NCBI GenBank assembly: GCA_937902275.1
Contig: CALFNW010000107.1
Coordinates: forward strand, 1-46,746
From: UBA4717 sp002404395
Lineage (GTDB): Bacteria; Bacillota; Clostridia; Oscillospirales; CAG-272
Direction: 5' to 3'
DNA length: 46,746 nucleotides
Position numbers and translations under genes: made by a program. Positions 8,568-17,182 of the stretch are shown piece by piece. The stretch's first letter is position 1. Each line of letters opens with the position of its first letter. The notes under the pieces were generated by a model that was given only the letters and a program-made list of their open reading frames with translations, did not search any database and was not told the origin of the DNA.

Positions 8568-9299
8568 ATGAATTTCGGACTTCAGCTTTACAGCGTAAGA
8601 GATTCTGCGGAAAAGGATTTTAAGAATACACTCAAGGAAGTGGCAAAGCTCGGATACGAGTTCGTTGAGCCGGCAGGCTTTTTCGGTCACAGTGCCGAGG
8701 AGATCAAGGAATGGCTTGATGAGTACGGACTCAAGGTTTCGGGTACTCACTCGGGATTTGAAGACCTTGAAAAGGATTTTGAGGGAACCGTAAAGTTCCA
8801 CAAGACCATCGGAAACAAGCGCTACATTATCCCGGGACTTGATACCAGCACAAAGGCGGCGATTGATGTTGCGGTCGCAAAGTTCAATAAGTTCAAGCCC
8901 CTGCTCGCGGCTGAGGGGATCGACCTTATGTTCCACAACCACCACAGAGAGTTCATGCCCAACAATGACGGTCTGATCTCTCACCATGAGCTTCAGAAGC
9001 TTACCGATATCAACTTTGAAATAGATACTTTCTGGGCATTTGCGGCAGGACTTGATCCGGTTGCGACCATCGAGGGACTTAAGGATCGCGTGAACTGCAT
9101 CCACCTTAAGGACGGAGTCAAGAAGCCCGACGGCGGCTTTGCGGGACGCGCACTCGGCGAAGGCGATGCACCCGTTCCGGCGGTGATCAAGAAGGCAAGA
9201 GAGCTTGGTTTCACGATCGTTGTCGAGAGCGAAGGACTTGATCCGACCGGTCTTGAAGAAGTTGCACGCTGTGCCAACTTTCTTAAGGACTATGAATAA
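8568..9299 (+). CDS. Sugar phosphate isomerase/epimerase-like TIM barrel protein
   Basis: A 243-residue protein of the xylose-isomerase-like TIM-barrel family. It opens with G-L-Q-L-Y-S-V-R-D and carries the usual metal-site segments H-N-H-H-R-E-F, F-E-I-D-T, H-L-K-D-G and V-V-E-S-E. Relatives isomerise or epimerise sugars or act on keto-sugar intermediates, often alongside Gfo/Idh/MocA dehydrogenases, one of which lies at the right end of this window. ATG 8568 is chosen from GAAAGGGAAC upstream; the longer frame before it crosses the promoter. It has its own promoter and the gene stands alone. Substrate unknown. Confidence 0.85.
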   Translation: MNFGLQLYSVRDSAEKDFKNTLKEVAKLGYEFVEPAGFFGHSAEEIKEWLDEYGLKVSGTHSGFEDLEKDFEGTVKFHKTIGNKRYIIPGLDTSTKAAIDVAVAKFNKFKPLLAAEGIDLMFHNHHREFMPNNDGLISHHELQKLTDINFEIDTFWAFAAGLDPVATIEGLKDRVNCIHLKDGVKKPDGGFAGRALGEGDAPVPAVIKKARELGFTIVVESEGLDPTGLEEVARCANFLKDYE

Positions 9300-9307
9300 A
9301 TAATATA

Positions 9308-9514
9308 AAGGGGGTGTAAAAAACTCAATCCGAGTTTTTTGCACCCCCTCGGCATTGGTCCCGGCGGCAAAATGCCGCCGATCTGCCGTTAAATCAGGCA
9401 AAAAATTAGATTTATTGAGGCAAAAACGGTCAAAGATCGCTTTCAAAAATGACGGGATCCGAAACGACATTTTGGGTGCTGTTAAAAACATAGATTTTTA
9501 ACAGCACCTTTGCT
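9308..9514 (+). repeat. Structured intergenic repeat, copy A
   Basis: About 205 bp with three parts: a hairpin at 9310-9348 (GGGGGTG-t-AAAAAACTC with its complement), a middle part with a CGGCGGC/GCCGCCG hairpin and the words TGCCGTTAA and TTGAGGCAAAAACG, and an end hairpin at 9475-9508 (GGTGCTGTTAAAAA with its complement) followed by TTTGC. The reverse complement of 18705-18849 shares the same words in the same order. It lies between convergent genes, and the first hairpin can terminate the isomerase transcript. Confidence 0.65.
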
Positions 9515-9545
9515 TTTTATGTTTCGGCTTTGCGGTGAGTTGAGC

Positions 9546-10385
9546 TCAAACCTCGCGGAATCCGCGCCCGATTATCTCGCTGCTGGTCGTAACCACCATG
9601 AAAGCGTGAGGATCCGTCTCTCGCACCTTCTTTTGCAGTCGTATCGCTTCAATGCGTCGGCAGACCGTATGCAGTTCGGTCTTTGCTTCGTGCGTGTACG
9701 CTCCCGTAGCATGAAGTAATGTGGCTCCGTGGTGCAGCTCTTTAATTATAAAATCGGAAATTTCGTCCGGCTTTGTGGTAACTATCATAAAATATTTGCA
9801 GCTGTTCATGCTTTCGATCACGCCGTCTACCAAAAACGCTTTGGCAAACAGACCGAGGATCGAAAACAGTCCGATCTTAATACCGAATACAAAGCAGGCG
9901 GAAAGCGCGATTGCGAAGTCTACGCACAAAAGCGATTTGCCGACGTCTAAATGAGTATATTTTTTCAGTATCAGAGCCACAATGTCAGTGCCTCCCGAGG
10001 AGGCGGAATTTTGAAAAATGATCGCCGAACCGATAGAGGTCAGAAGCATTGCGTATACAAGCTCCATGAACGGTTGATCGGTAAGCGGTGCGCTCATCGG
10101 AAATATCCATTCAAATGCCTGAGTCAGACCCGAAAACAGCAGACTGCAATATACTGTGCGTCCGCCGGTTTCTCTGCCTAAAACGAAAAAGCCGAGAATC
10201 AGGCAGAGCAGATTGAGCGCGGCGGTCAGCGTCGCCGGCGAGAGCGGCGTCAGCTTGCCGAGCAGAGTGGAAATACCGCTCACTCCGCCGGTCGAAAAGC
10301 CGTTGGGTATTTTGAATACGTATACGCCGCAGGTCAGAAGGAGGGTGCCGAAGGTGATATAAATGTACTCTTTTAATGCTTTCAT
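9546..10385 (-). CDS. YitT family membrane protein (DUF161/DUF2179)
   Basis: A 279-residue protein of the YitT/YpjC-like family: about six hydrophobic segments in residues 1-190, including the conserved N-G-F-S-T-G-G-V-S-G-I-S and S-G-G-T-D-I-V, then a cytoplasmic C-terminal DUF2179 domain of about 80 residues (I-x-x-E-L-H-H-G-A-T). The family is common in Bacillota; its biochemical role is unsettled and transport is only presumed. It is a single gene with its own promoter at 10529-10557 and a leader of about 140 nt. Confidence 0.88.
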   Translation of the reverse strand: MKALKEYIYITFGTLLLTCGVYVFKIPNGFSTGGVSGISTLLGKLTPLSPATLTAALNLLCLILGFFVLGRETGGRTVYCSLLFSGLTQAFEWIFPMSAPLTDQPFMELVYAMLLTSIGSAIIFQNSASSGGTDIVALILKKYTHLDVGKSLLCVDFAIALSACFVFGIKIGLFSILGLFAKAFLVDGVIESMNSCKYFMIVTTKPDEISDFIIKELHHGATLLHATGAYTHEAKTELHTVCRRIEAIRLQKKVRETDPHAFMVVTTSSEIIGRGFREV

Positions 10386-10528
10386 GCTTATGGGCCATTC
10401 CTTTCCGCCGAGTCAAGGGCATAAGGGAGAATGAGAACGGAAAACATATTGCGCCGAGGCTTCGGATGTAATGTCATACAAGGCACTTATCCGAAAATAA
10501 GAGACGATTATAAGCGCTTGTTACGCAT
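10386..10528 (-). other. Leader region of the YitT-like gene
   Basis: The transcribed leader between promoter and start codon. TTCGGAT and ATCCGAA on the minus strand could pair across about 21 nt. No known riboswitch was recognised. Confidence 0.35.
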
Positions 10529-10557
10529 ATTATATCATAGGTGAGATATGCTGTCAA
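10529..10557 (-). promoter_or_regulatory. Sigma-A promoter of the YitT-like gene
   Basis: On the minus strand TTGACA (10552-10557), 17-bp spacer, TATAAT (10529-10534): a full consensus match. Confidence 0.85.
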
Positions 10558-10600
10558 CCTAAGCGGATATTTTCGGAGAGAATGTGAATTTGAAAAACTA

Positions 10601-10630
10601 TTGACAAAATGTGTGTCCGAGTCGTATAAT
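10601..10630 (+). promoter_or_regulatory. Sigma-A promoter of glnN
   Basis: TTGACA at 10601-10606, 18-bp spacer, TATAAT at 10625-10630. Transcription would start near 10637. Confidence 0.85.
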
Positions 10631-10642
10631 AAACATGCAATT

Positions 10643-10676
10643 GCAAAGGCGTCTTTGTGCCTTTGCCGGTTTTTTT
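10643..10676 (+). terminator. Promoter-proximal terminator-like hairpin in the glnN leader
   Basis: GCAAAGGC (10643-10650) pairs with GCCTTTGC (10659-10666), then CGG and seven T. It begins about six bases after the inferred transcription start and lies before the gene, so read-through must occur or be regulated. The loop does not match the ANTAR-target hexaloop pattern, and no known glutamine riboswitch was recognised. Confidence 0.6.
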
Positions 10677-10716
10677 ATGACGTCAGGTTTGAAGTCGGAA
10701 AGGAACGGTTACATAC

Positions 10717-12813
10717 ATGATGAATTTACCGGAGCATTTCGGGGAGCTTGTATTCGGCGACGGAGTAATGATGGAGCGTCTGCCGAAAGAAACGTATAAG
10801 GCAATGAAAAAAACGATCGACGAGGGAAGATCACTTGACTTGTCGGTTGCGAATGTAGTTGCCAACGCAATGAAGGATTGGGCGATCGAAAAGGGCGCGA
10901 CTCATTACACGCATTGGTTCCAACCGATGACCGGTATAACCGCCGAGAAGCATGACAGCTTTATTTCGCCGATTGCCGGCGGCAAGGTGATAATGGAGTT
11001 TTCGGGCAAAGAGCTTATACAGGGCGAGCCGGACGCTTCAAGCTTCCCGTCGGGCGGACTGCGTGCGACCTTTGAAGCGCGCGGATATACGGCGTGGGAC
11101 CCGACCTCATATGCGTTTATCAAAGGAAACGTGCTCTGCATACCGACGGCGTTCTGCTCTTACGGCGGACACGCGCTTGATAAAAAAACGCCGCTTTTGC
11201 GTTCGATGCAGGCGATCGGCAAGCAGGCTTTACGCGTAGTCAAGCTTTTCGGAAACGATGACGTTACCTCGGTAAAGACCACAGTGGGTGCAGAGCAGGA
11301 ATATTTCCTTATCCCGCTTGAAATGTTTGAAAAGCGCCGCGATCTGATGTTTACCGGAAGAACGCTCTACGGTGCGAAGCCTCCGAAGGGACAGGAGCTT
11401 GACGATCACTACTTCGGCACGATCAAGACCCGTGTCGCGAATTATATGAACGAGCTTAACGAAGAGCTCTGGAAGCTAGGCATACTTGCGAAAACCCAAC
11501 ATAACGAAGTGGCGCCGGCACAGCACGAGCTGGCACCGGTATTTACCACCACGAATATTGCCACCGACCATAATCAGCTTACCATGGAAATAATGCAGCG
11601 CATTGCCAAAAAACACGGATTGGTCTGCTTATTGCATGAAAAGCCGTTTGAGGGTGTGAACGGTTCGGGCAAGCATAACAATTGGTCGCTTGTTACAAAT
11701 ACGGGCGTGAATCTGTTGACTCCCGGCGAAACGCCGCAGTCGAATGCGCAGTTTCTGCTTTTCCTGTGCGCGGTCATTCAGGCAGTTGACGACTATCAGG
11801 ATCTGTTGAGGATCTCGGTCGCAAGTGCCGGCAACGACCACCGTCTCGGCGCGAACGAAGCACCGCCCGCTATCGTATCAATGTTTATCGGCGAAGAGCT
11901 TTCGGCGATACTTGACGCGATCGAAAGCGACAGCGCGTATGCGGCGAGCGAAAAAGTACAGCTTCGACTCGGAGTCCATGTACTGCCGAAATTCCCCAAA
12001 GATACCACCGACCGTAACCGCACGTCGCCGTTTGCCTTTACCGGAAACAAGTTTGAATTCCGTATGCTCGGTTCCTCCGACTCGATCGCCTGCGCCAATA
12101 TCATGCTCAATACCGCGGTTGCGGAATCGCTCAGGCAGTATGCCGACGAGCTTGAGGGAGCTGAAGATTTCAAGGGCGCGCTCAATCTGCTTATCAAGCG
12201 CACCATTCGCGCGCACAAACGCATCATATTTAATGGAAACGGTTATGATGATGCATGGAAACGCGAAGCGGTCGAAGTACGAGGGCTTTTGGATCTTAAG
12301 ACGACGCCCGACGCGTTAGCGCATTATACCGACGAAAAGAATCTTGAACTTTTCAAAACTCATAAGGTATTCACCGACGAGGAAGTGCGCTCGCGTCATG
12401 AAATAATACTTGAAAACTATTGCAAGACCCTGCATATTGAAGCGATGACCATGACCGATATGGCACGCAAAGAGATAATACCTGCGATCGAAGCGTATGT
12501 GTGCAAGCTTGCCGACACCGCAAATTCCAAACGCAGATTTATTCCCGATGCCGATTGCAGAGTAGAGGAAAAACTTGTAAAGCGGCTGTCCGCGCTCGCG
12601 GGCGATATTGAGTGCGAGTGCACCGCGCTTGAAGAAATGCTCAAGTCGCTTGAAGACGAAAGCGACGCCGTAAAGCTTGCCGAGCTTTATAAGGCGCGCG
12701 TAATACCTCAGATGGCGTCGCTCCGCGCACCTGCCGATGAGGCCGAAAGTCTGACCGCCGAAAAATATTGGCTCTACCCCAATTACGGAGATCTGCTCTT
12801 CGGAGTAAGATAA
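10717..12813 (+). CDS. glnN: Glutamine synthetase type III
   Basis: A 698-residue GSIII enzyme, the expected size for this dodecameric class, which makes glutamine from glutamate and ammonia with ATP. Visible landmarks are the N-terminal F-G-E-L-V-F, the segment T-H-W-F-Q-P-M-T-G near residue 65, N-E-V-A-P-A-Q-H-E-L-A-P with metal and substrate ligands near 265, and G-V-N-G-S-G-K-H-N-N-W near 310. GGAAAGG precedes the start; two ATGs in a row leave 10717 or 10720 open. It is monocistronic with its own promoter and a possible attenuator at 10643-10676, so nitrogen control may act on the leader. Confidence 0.95.
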   Translation: MMNLPEHFGELVFGDGVMMERLPKETYKAMKKTIDEGRSLDLSVANVVANAMKDWAIEKGATHYTHWFQPMTGITAEKHDSFISPIAGGKVIMEFSGKELIQGEPDASSFPSGGLRATFEARGYTAWDPTSYAFIKGNVLCIPTAFCSYGGHALDKKTPLLRSMQAIGKQALRVVKLFGNDDVTSVKTTVGAEQEYFLIPLEMFEKRRDLMFTGRTLYGAKPPKGQELDDHYFGTIKTRVANYMNELNEELWKLGILAKTQHNEVAPAQHELAPVFTTTNIATDHNQLTMEIMQRIAKKHGLVCLLHEKPFEGVNGSGKHNNWSLVTNTGVNLLTPGETPQSNAQFLLFLCAVIQAVDDYQDLLRISVASAGNDHRLGANEAPPAIVSMFIGEELSAILDAIESDSAYAASEKVQLRLGVHVLPKFPKDTTDRNRTSPFAFTGNKFEFRMLGSSDSIACANIMLNTAVAESLRQYADELEGAEDFKGALNLLIKRTIRAHKRIIFNGNGYDDAWKREAVEVRGLLDLKTTPDALAHYTDEKNLELFKTHKVFTDEEVRSRHEIILENYCKTLHIEAMTMTDMARKEIIPAIEAYVCKLADTANSKRRFIPDADCRVEEKLVKRLSALAGDIECECTALEEMLKSLEDESDAVKLAELYKARVIPQMASLRAPADEAESLTAEKYWLYPNYGDLLFGVR

Positions 12814-12913
12814 CAGCGTGAAAATGTGATCTTCTGCAAGTGTGATCTTCGGTTTCATGCCGGGTTTCCGCGCCGCGATCGGCGTGAAAATTTACGTTTG
12901 ATTTTTTGAGCCG
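12813..12913 (+). repeat. Leader-type repeat without an obvious downstream gene
   Basis: It starts at the last base of the glnN stop codon with ACAGCGTGAAAATGTG and later has TTTACGTTTGATTTTTTGAGCC. The first part matches 13072-13105 word for word in outline (ACAGCGTGAAA, CAAGTG), and paired GGCC there is replaced by paired GATC here. No gene starts directly after it. Confidence 0.5.
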
Positions 12914-12936
12914 CACACGATGATAATTACATATGC

Positions 12937-12979
12937 CGCCCGCTGCATGATGCGAGGTATAACTGCCGTGCAGCGGGCG
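12937..12979. repeat. 11-bp inverted repeat between glnN and the MFS gene
   Basis: CGCCCGCTGCA (12937-12947) and TGCAGCGGGCG (12969-12979) are perfect complements around a 21-nt loop. There is no T-run on the plus strand. It may terminate weakly or be an operator; function unknown. Confidence 0.5.
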
Positions 12980-13016
12980 CAGTCACATCAGAACATATAA
13001 TTGTCGGATTGTGATA

Positions 13017-13046
13017 TTTACATAAGATCGCCTTTGAATTTATAAT
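13017..13046 (+). promoter_or_regulatory. Promoter of the MFS transporter gene
   Basis: TTTACA at 13017-13022, 18-bp spacer, TATAAT at 13041-13046, giving a leader of about 115 nt. Confidence 0.7.
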
Positions 13047-13071
13047 GTAAGCAAATATTATTTCAAAACGT

Positions 13072-13160
13072 GACAGCGTGAAAGTGCGGCCTTTGCCAAG
13101 TGAGGCCTTGTTTTTGCGCAGTTTTACGTTCGCTTTTTGATCCGCCTGCGGCGGTACGGA
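13072..13160 (+). repeat. Leader-type repeat before the MFS gene
   Basis: Contains GACAGCGTGAAAGTG, a GGCC/GGCC stem around CAAGTG followed by a T-rich tract, then TTTACGTTCGCTTTTTGA, the hairpin CCGCC-tgc-GGCGG (13142-13154) and GGA as SD. It is the fullest copy of the leader family in this window. Confidence 0.55.
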
Positions 13161-13167
13161 AATTATT

Positions 13168-14409
13168 ATGGGTAAACTCAGTGACAAAAAGTACGTGGGG
13201 CGGCTGTCATTGCTGCTTGCATCGATTTATTTTGTAAGTTATCTTACGCGCATCAATTATACTGCGGTGCTTGTCGAAATTATAAACGAGTTACATATAA
13301 CCAAAACCGAAGCGTCTTATGCGGTCACGGCAAGCTTTATTACATACGGTGTCGGTCAGCTGCTCAGCGGATTTCTCGGAGACCGGATTAAGCCGCAATA
13401 TCTGATATTCGGAGGACTTATCGTTACCTCGGCAATGAATGTGTCGGTCTCGCTCTGTTCAAACCCTCTTGAGCTTGTATTGTTTTGGGGGATAAATGGG
13501 CTTGCACAGGCATTCATGTGGCCGCCTATTGTAAAAATAATGAGCGATCTGTTGTCGGATTCCGACTACGGTAATGTCTGCGTTCTTGTTTCCTGCGGTT
13601 CGGCTTCGGCAACGATATCGGTATATTTGCTGACGCCGCTGTTTATCAGATTTTGCGGATACCGCAGTGTTTTTGTGTTTTCAGCTGTGAGCGGACTTGC
13701 TATGGCGGTAATTCTGATGTTTGCGTTTCCGAAAATAATTTCTCATGCCGATAAGGCGTCCGATACGGCGGGCAAAGTCGGGATAGCCGAGGTTCGAAAA
13801 AAAAGATTTGTATTTACTCCGACGGTCGCGGCGGTTTTTACGGTAATTTTGGGTACGTTGACCTTGCAGGGCCTTTTGCGCGACGGAGTGCTGACTTGGA
13901 TGCCGACATACGTTTCGGAGGTCTTTGACCTTGATGCCGGCATATCTATTCTTACAAGCGTTATTTTGCCCGTATTTACGATATTTGCAAACAAAGCGGC
14001 GGTTTCCCTGAACCGCAGGCTGATAAAAAACGAGATGCTGTGTGCCGCCGCTTTGTTTGCGCTCGGCACTTTCGGCGCTGTATATATATTTGTGTGCAAT
14101 TCGGCGGGTATCTTTTCCACACTGCTTGCGGCGGCACTGCTTTCGGGAGCGATGCACGGAATAAATGTTATTTTAACCTGTATGATACCGCTGTATTTTG
14201 CGGAGTTTGGAAAAGTCTCGTTCGTATCGGGATTGGTCAATTCATTTGTATATGTCGGAAGCGCGGTGTCAACTTACGGCTTTGCCGTGATCAGCGATAA
14301 TTTCGGCTGGCGGACCACAGTGCTGTCGTGGGTGATTATTTCGCTTTCGGGTGCGGGCGTATGCCTTGTGGGCGCTGCCTTGTGGAAGAAGTTTAAAGCT
14401 TCGATGTAA
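13168..14409 (+). CDS. MFS transporter, organophosphate:phosphate antiporter-like
   Basis: A 413-residue major facilitator with 12 predicted membrane segments. The opening S-Y-L-T-R-I-N-Y, the loop G-D-R-I-K-P-Q near residue 70 and N-G-L-A-Q-A-F-M-W-P-P near 110 match the OPA group (GlpT/UhpT), which swaps sugar- or glycerol-phosphates for phosphate. It ends with a short basic tail. The start is set by ACGGAAATT before ATG 13168. Whether it carries a sugar-phosphate or another organic anion cannot be decided, but the neighbouring GH2 gene suggests carbohydrate use. Confidence 0.82.
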   Translation: MGKLSDKKYVGRLSLLLASIYFVSYLTRINYTAVLVEIINELHITKTEASYAVTASFITYGVGQLLSGFLGDRIKPQYLIFGGLIVTSAMNVSVSLCSNPLELVLFWGINGLAQAFMWPPIVKIMSDLLSDSDYGNVCVLVSCGSASATISVYLLTPLFIRFCGYRSVFVFSAVSGLAMAVILMFAFPKIISHADKASDTAGKVGIAEVRKKRFVFTPTVAAVFTVILGTLTLQGLLRDGVLTWMPTYVSEVFDLDAGISILTSVILPVFTIFANKAAVSLNRRLIKNEMLCAAALFALGTFGAVYIFVCNSAGIFSTLLAAALLSGAMHGINVILTCMIPLYFAEFGKVSFVSGLVNSFVYVGSAVSTYGFAVISDNFGWRTTVLSWVIISLSGAGVCLVGAALWKKFKASM

Positions 14410-14451
14410 GCGGATCGGCATAAAATGACATTATTTCACCACAAATCGGCA

Positions 14452-14480
14452 TGGACTTTCGGATATGTATGTGATATAAT
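14452..14480 (+). promoter_or_regulatory. Promoter of the GH2 glycosidase gene
   Basis: TGGACT at 14452-14457, 17-bp spacer, TATAAT at 14475-14480, leaving a leader of about 210 nt. Confidence 0.7.
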
Positions 14481-14540
14481 CTCCTGAATAGATTTGTAGC
14501 TGCGGCTGTCGGCTTGACGAGTTTGTTTGAAACCCGGAAG

Positions 14541-14690
14541 ATCATACTTCCGAAAGGGAGACGGCGTGAAAGCTATATCTCTCAGACGCGGTGCGTATAA
14601 GTGAAGCCTCAAGTTATGCACCGTGATTGAAACCGCTTTGCTTACATGAAGATCACCGATTGTTTATTGAGTCGGCTCCGCCGACACGGA
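14541..14690 (+). promoter_or_regulatory. Structured leader of the GH2 gene
   Basis: The leader can form GGAAG-atcata-CTTCC near 14540-14555, then CGGTGC (14589-14594) with GCACCG (14618-14623) extended by TATAA/TTAT, and finally the recurring pre-SD hairpin GTCGGC-tcc-GCCGAC (14671-14685) followed by CGGAAG. No known riboswitch was recognised. Confidence 0.45.
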
Positions 14691-14697
14691 AGTTGCC

Positions 14698-17037
14698 ATG
14701 AAAAAAGTATGCATATCCAAAGGATGGAAATTTATTGCGGACGGAGTAGCCGAAACGGTCGATCTGCCGCATGATTTTGCCATAAAATACCCGCGCGATC
14801 CGAAAGCGCCGGGAACCGGAAGCAACGGCTTTTTTGCCGGACCGAGCGAGGGAACATATACAAAATATCTTAAGCCCGACGAGGCGGCGCACACGATACT
14901 TGACATTGACGGCGCGTATATGTGCGCGCACATTTACATAAATGATGATCTTGTCGATATGCATCCTCACGGATATACTCCGTATCTGGTGGATATTTCG
15001 GACAGAATATTCAAGGGGATAAACAACAAACTCGGAATCAGAGTGCTTAACAATCAACCGTCAACGCGCTGGTACTCGGGCGCGGGCGTTTACCGCGACG
15101 TATTTTTGTGGTACGGCGGAAGTGTGCGCATAGAGCCGTGGGATATGTACGTTACTACCGACGCGCTTGACGGCGGCAGTGCGGACTTGACGGTGCACAC
15201 CTGCATCAGTGCTGACAGCGCGTGTTCGGCGAGGGTGAAGTACACGGTGCTTGACGGTGATAATACGGTACTTACTTATCTGTCCGAGTTTGAACTTCAG
15301 AGCGGAAAAAATCCGAACGATATCAGGCTTGAGCTTGGATCCTGTAAGCCTTGGAGCATTGACGAGCCGAATCTTTATCTGCTTAAAGCCGAAATAAGTG
15401 TTGACGGAGCGCTTACCGACCGCGCCGAGTGCGTTTTCGGCGTGCGTACCGTAAGCGCCGATTCAAAGTGCGGACTGCTTATAAACGGAAAGTCCGTGAA
15501 GCTTCAGGGAGGATGTATCCACCATGACCACGGAGTGCTCGGCGCGGCGGAATTTCCGAGTGCGGTCGAACGTAAGCTACGCAAGCTCAAAGCTGCGGGA
15601 TTTACTGCGGTCAGATGTGCGCACAATCCGCCGTCGCTTACCTTTCTTGAAGTTTGCGACCGTATCGGCATGATCGTTATGGACGAGGCCTTTGATATGT
15701 GGAACGAGCGCAAGATGCGGCTTGATTACAGCCTTTGGTTCAGAGATTGGTGTCTGAGGGATGTAAGCTATATGGTGATGCGCGATCGCGCTCATCCCTG
15801 CGTTATATCCTACTCGACCGGCAATGAGATCATCGAACGCGACTGCCGCTCCGATGGCGCAAAGTGGGCAAAGCTGCTTGCCGATGAGATACGAAAATAC
15901 GACGATACCCGGCTTGTGACCTCATGTCTTTGCGGCTTCGGTCCGAACTGCCGTGAGGACGCTCCTGAGGATTACCGCCTTGAAAAACTTAAAGCATACG
16001 AAGGCGGCGACGTATGGGAAAAGCGCACCTCGGGATACACTGCTCCGCTTGATATTGTCGGTCATAATTACGGATACCGCACTTATGCGGACGAACCGCG
16101 ACGCGCACCCGGGCGTGTGCTTTGGGGCTCTGAAACTCAGGTCCTGAATTTTTACGATTCATGGAAGGCGACCCTTGAAAACGCTCATGTGATCGGCGAT
16201 TTTACCTGGACGGCATTCGATAATCTCGGTGAAGCCGGGACCGGCAGATATGCATGGGGCGAGGACGAATATGTAAGCGGAATATCGGTCGCCGATTATC
16301 CGTGGCGTGCCTGCTATCAGGGCGACTTTGACCTTTGCGGGTATCGCAGACCGCAGTCGTATTTCAGGGAAGCCATTTGGAAGAAGTTTACCTCACCGCA
16401 CATTTTTACGACGCATCCGAAGCATAACGGCGATGTGTTCAGCGGGACCGGCTGGCATTGGTATGATGTTCACGAGTCCTGGAGCTTTAACGATGAATAT
16501 ATCGGAAAGCCCGTGAAATGCGATGTGTATACCGGATCTGCCGAGAGGGTGGAGTTTTATTTAAACGGAAAGCGTGTCGGCGAAGCGAAGCCCGAAAAAG
16601 GGATCGCGTCGCTTGAAATACCTTATGAGCGCGGTGTGCTGACGGCAATTTCGTATGTAAACGCTCTGCCCGAAGCCGAATTTTCGCTTAAAACGGTCGG
16701 TGAGGCTTACAAGCTCGTGCTTTCTCCGGAGAGCACCGAATTTTGCGCCGACAACCGCGAACTGTGTTATATCGAAATTGCCGTTACCGATGAAAACGGA
16801 AATATCGTAACCGATGCGAAAAATGCGATAAGGTGCGAGGTGTTCGGCGGAGAGTTTGTCGGATTATTCAGCGGTGATCCGGCCAACGAGGACGAATACG
16901 GCTCATGCAGGTGTCATGCCTATGAGGGCAGGGCGCTTTTGATACTTCGCGGCAATACTCAGAGTCATATCAGAGTGTTTGTCACCGGAGACGGACTCAA
17001 AGCCGGAGAATCCACGGTCGAAGCCAAAAAAAGCTGA
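14698..17037 (+). CDS. Glycoside hydrolase family 2 (beta-galactosidase/glucuronidase type)
   Basis: A 779-residue GH2 enzyme without signal peptide, hence cytoplasmic. A sugar-binding beta-sandwich comes first (residues about 1-150), then an immunoglobulin-like domain, the TIM barrel from about 260, and C-terminal Ig-like domains. The proton donor is in S-T-G-N-E near residue 377 and the nucleophile in W-G-S-E-T near 477, both in family positions. M-D-E-A-F-D-M-W is typical of the subgroup with DUF4982-like tails. It hydrolyses beta-linked galactosides, glucuronides or similar; the sugar is not determined. It has its own promoter. Confidence 0.9.
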   Translation: MKKVCISKGWKFIADGVAETVDLPHDFAIKYPRDPKAPGTGSNGFFAGPSEGTYTKYLKPDEAAHTILDIDGAYMCAHIYINDDLVDMHPHGYTPYLVDISDRIFKGINNKLGIRVLNNQPSTRWYSGAGVYRDVFLWYGGSVRIEPWDMYVTTDALDGGSADLTVHTCISADSACSARVKYTVLDGDNTVLTYLSEFELQSGKNPNDIRLELGSCKPWSIDEPNLYLLKAEISVDGALTDRAECVFGVRTVSADSKCGLLINGKSVKLQGGCIHHDHGVLGAAEFPSAVERKLRKLKAAGFTAVRCAHNPPSLTFLEVCDRIGMIVMDEAFDMWNERKMRLDYSLWFRDWCLRDVSYMVMRDRAHPCVISYSTGNEIIERDCRSDGAKWAKLLADEIRKYDDTRLVTSCLCGFGPNCREDAPEDYRLEKLKAYEGGDVWEKRTSGYTAPLDIVGHNYGYRTYADEPRRAPGRVLWGSETQVLNFYDSWKATLENAHVIGDFTWTAFDNLGEAGTGRYAWGEDEYVSGISVADYPWRACYQGDFDLCGYRRPQSYFREAIWKKFTSPHIFTTHPKHNGDVFSGTGWHWYDVHESWSFNDEYIGKPVKCDVYTGSAERVEFYLNGKRVGEAKPEKGIASLEIPYERGVLTAISYVNALPEAEFSLKTVGEAYKLVLSPESTEFCADNRELCYIEIAVTDENGNIVTDAKNAIRCEVFGGEFVGLFSGDPANEDEYGSCRCHAYEGRALLILRGNTQSHIRVFVTGDGLKAGESTVEAKKS

Positions 17038-17118
17038 CAGAGTTAAATTTCGCGCCGGGTCACTTTGCACAAAAAATCTGTCGGAATTTGAGTATTCCTA
17101 CAAAAATATGAAAAAGTG

Positions 17119-17147
17119 TTGCTATTTTGTGTATTTTATGTTACAAT
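17119..17147 (+). promoter_or_regulatory. Promoter of the NSS symporter gene
   Basis: TTGCTA at 17119-17124, 17-bp spacer, TACAAT at 17142-17147, with the start codon 35 bp downstream. Confidence 0.6.
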
Positions 17148-17182
17148 ATGGAACAATGTTGTATTTTTGAAAGGAACTTTTT

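Noticed and set aside
8475..9491. 338-codon minus-strand frame across the TIM-barrel gene
   Set aside because: Covers a well-supported plus-strand gene and the repeat region; no start signal or family likeness.
10643..10676. ANTAR-type antiterminator target in the glnN leader
   Set aside because: The target needs two small stems with A1/G4 hexaloops; only one stem with an 8-nt loop is seen.
12937..12979. Intrinsic terminator after glnN
   Set aside because: The stem is strong but no T-run follows on the plus strand, so it is listed as an inverted repeat only.
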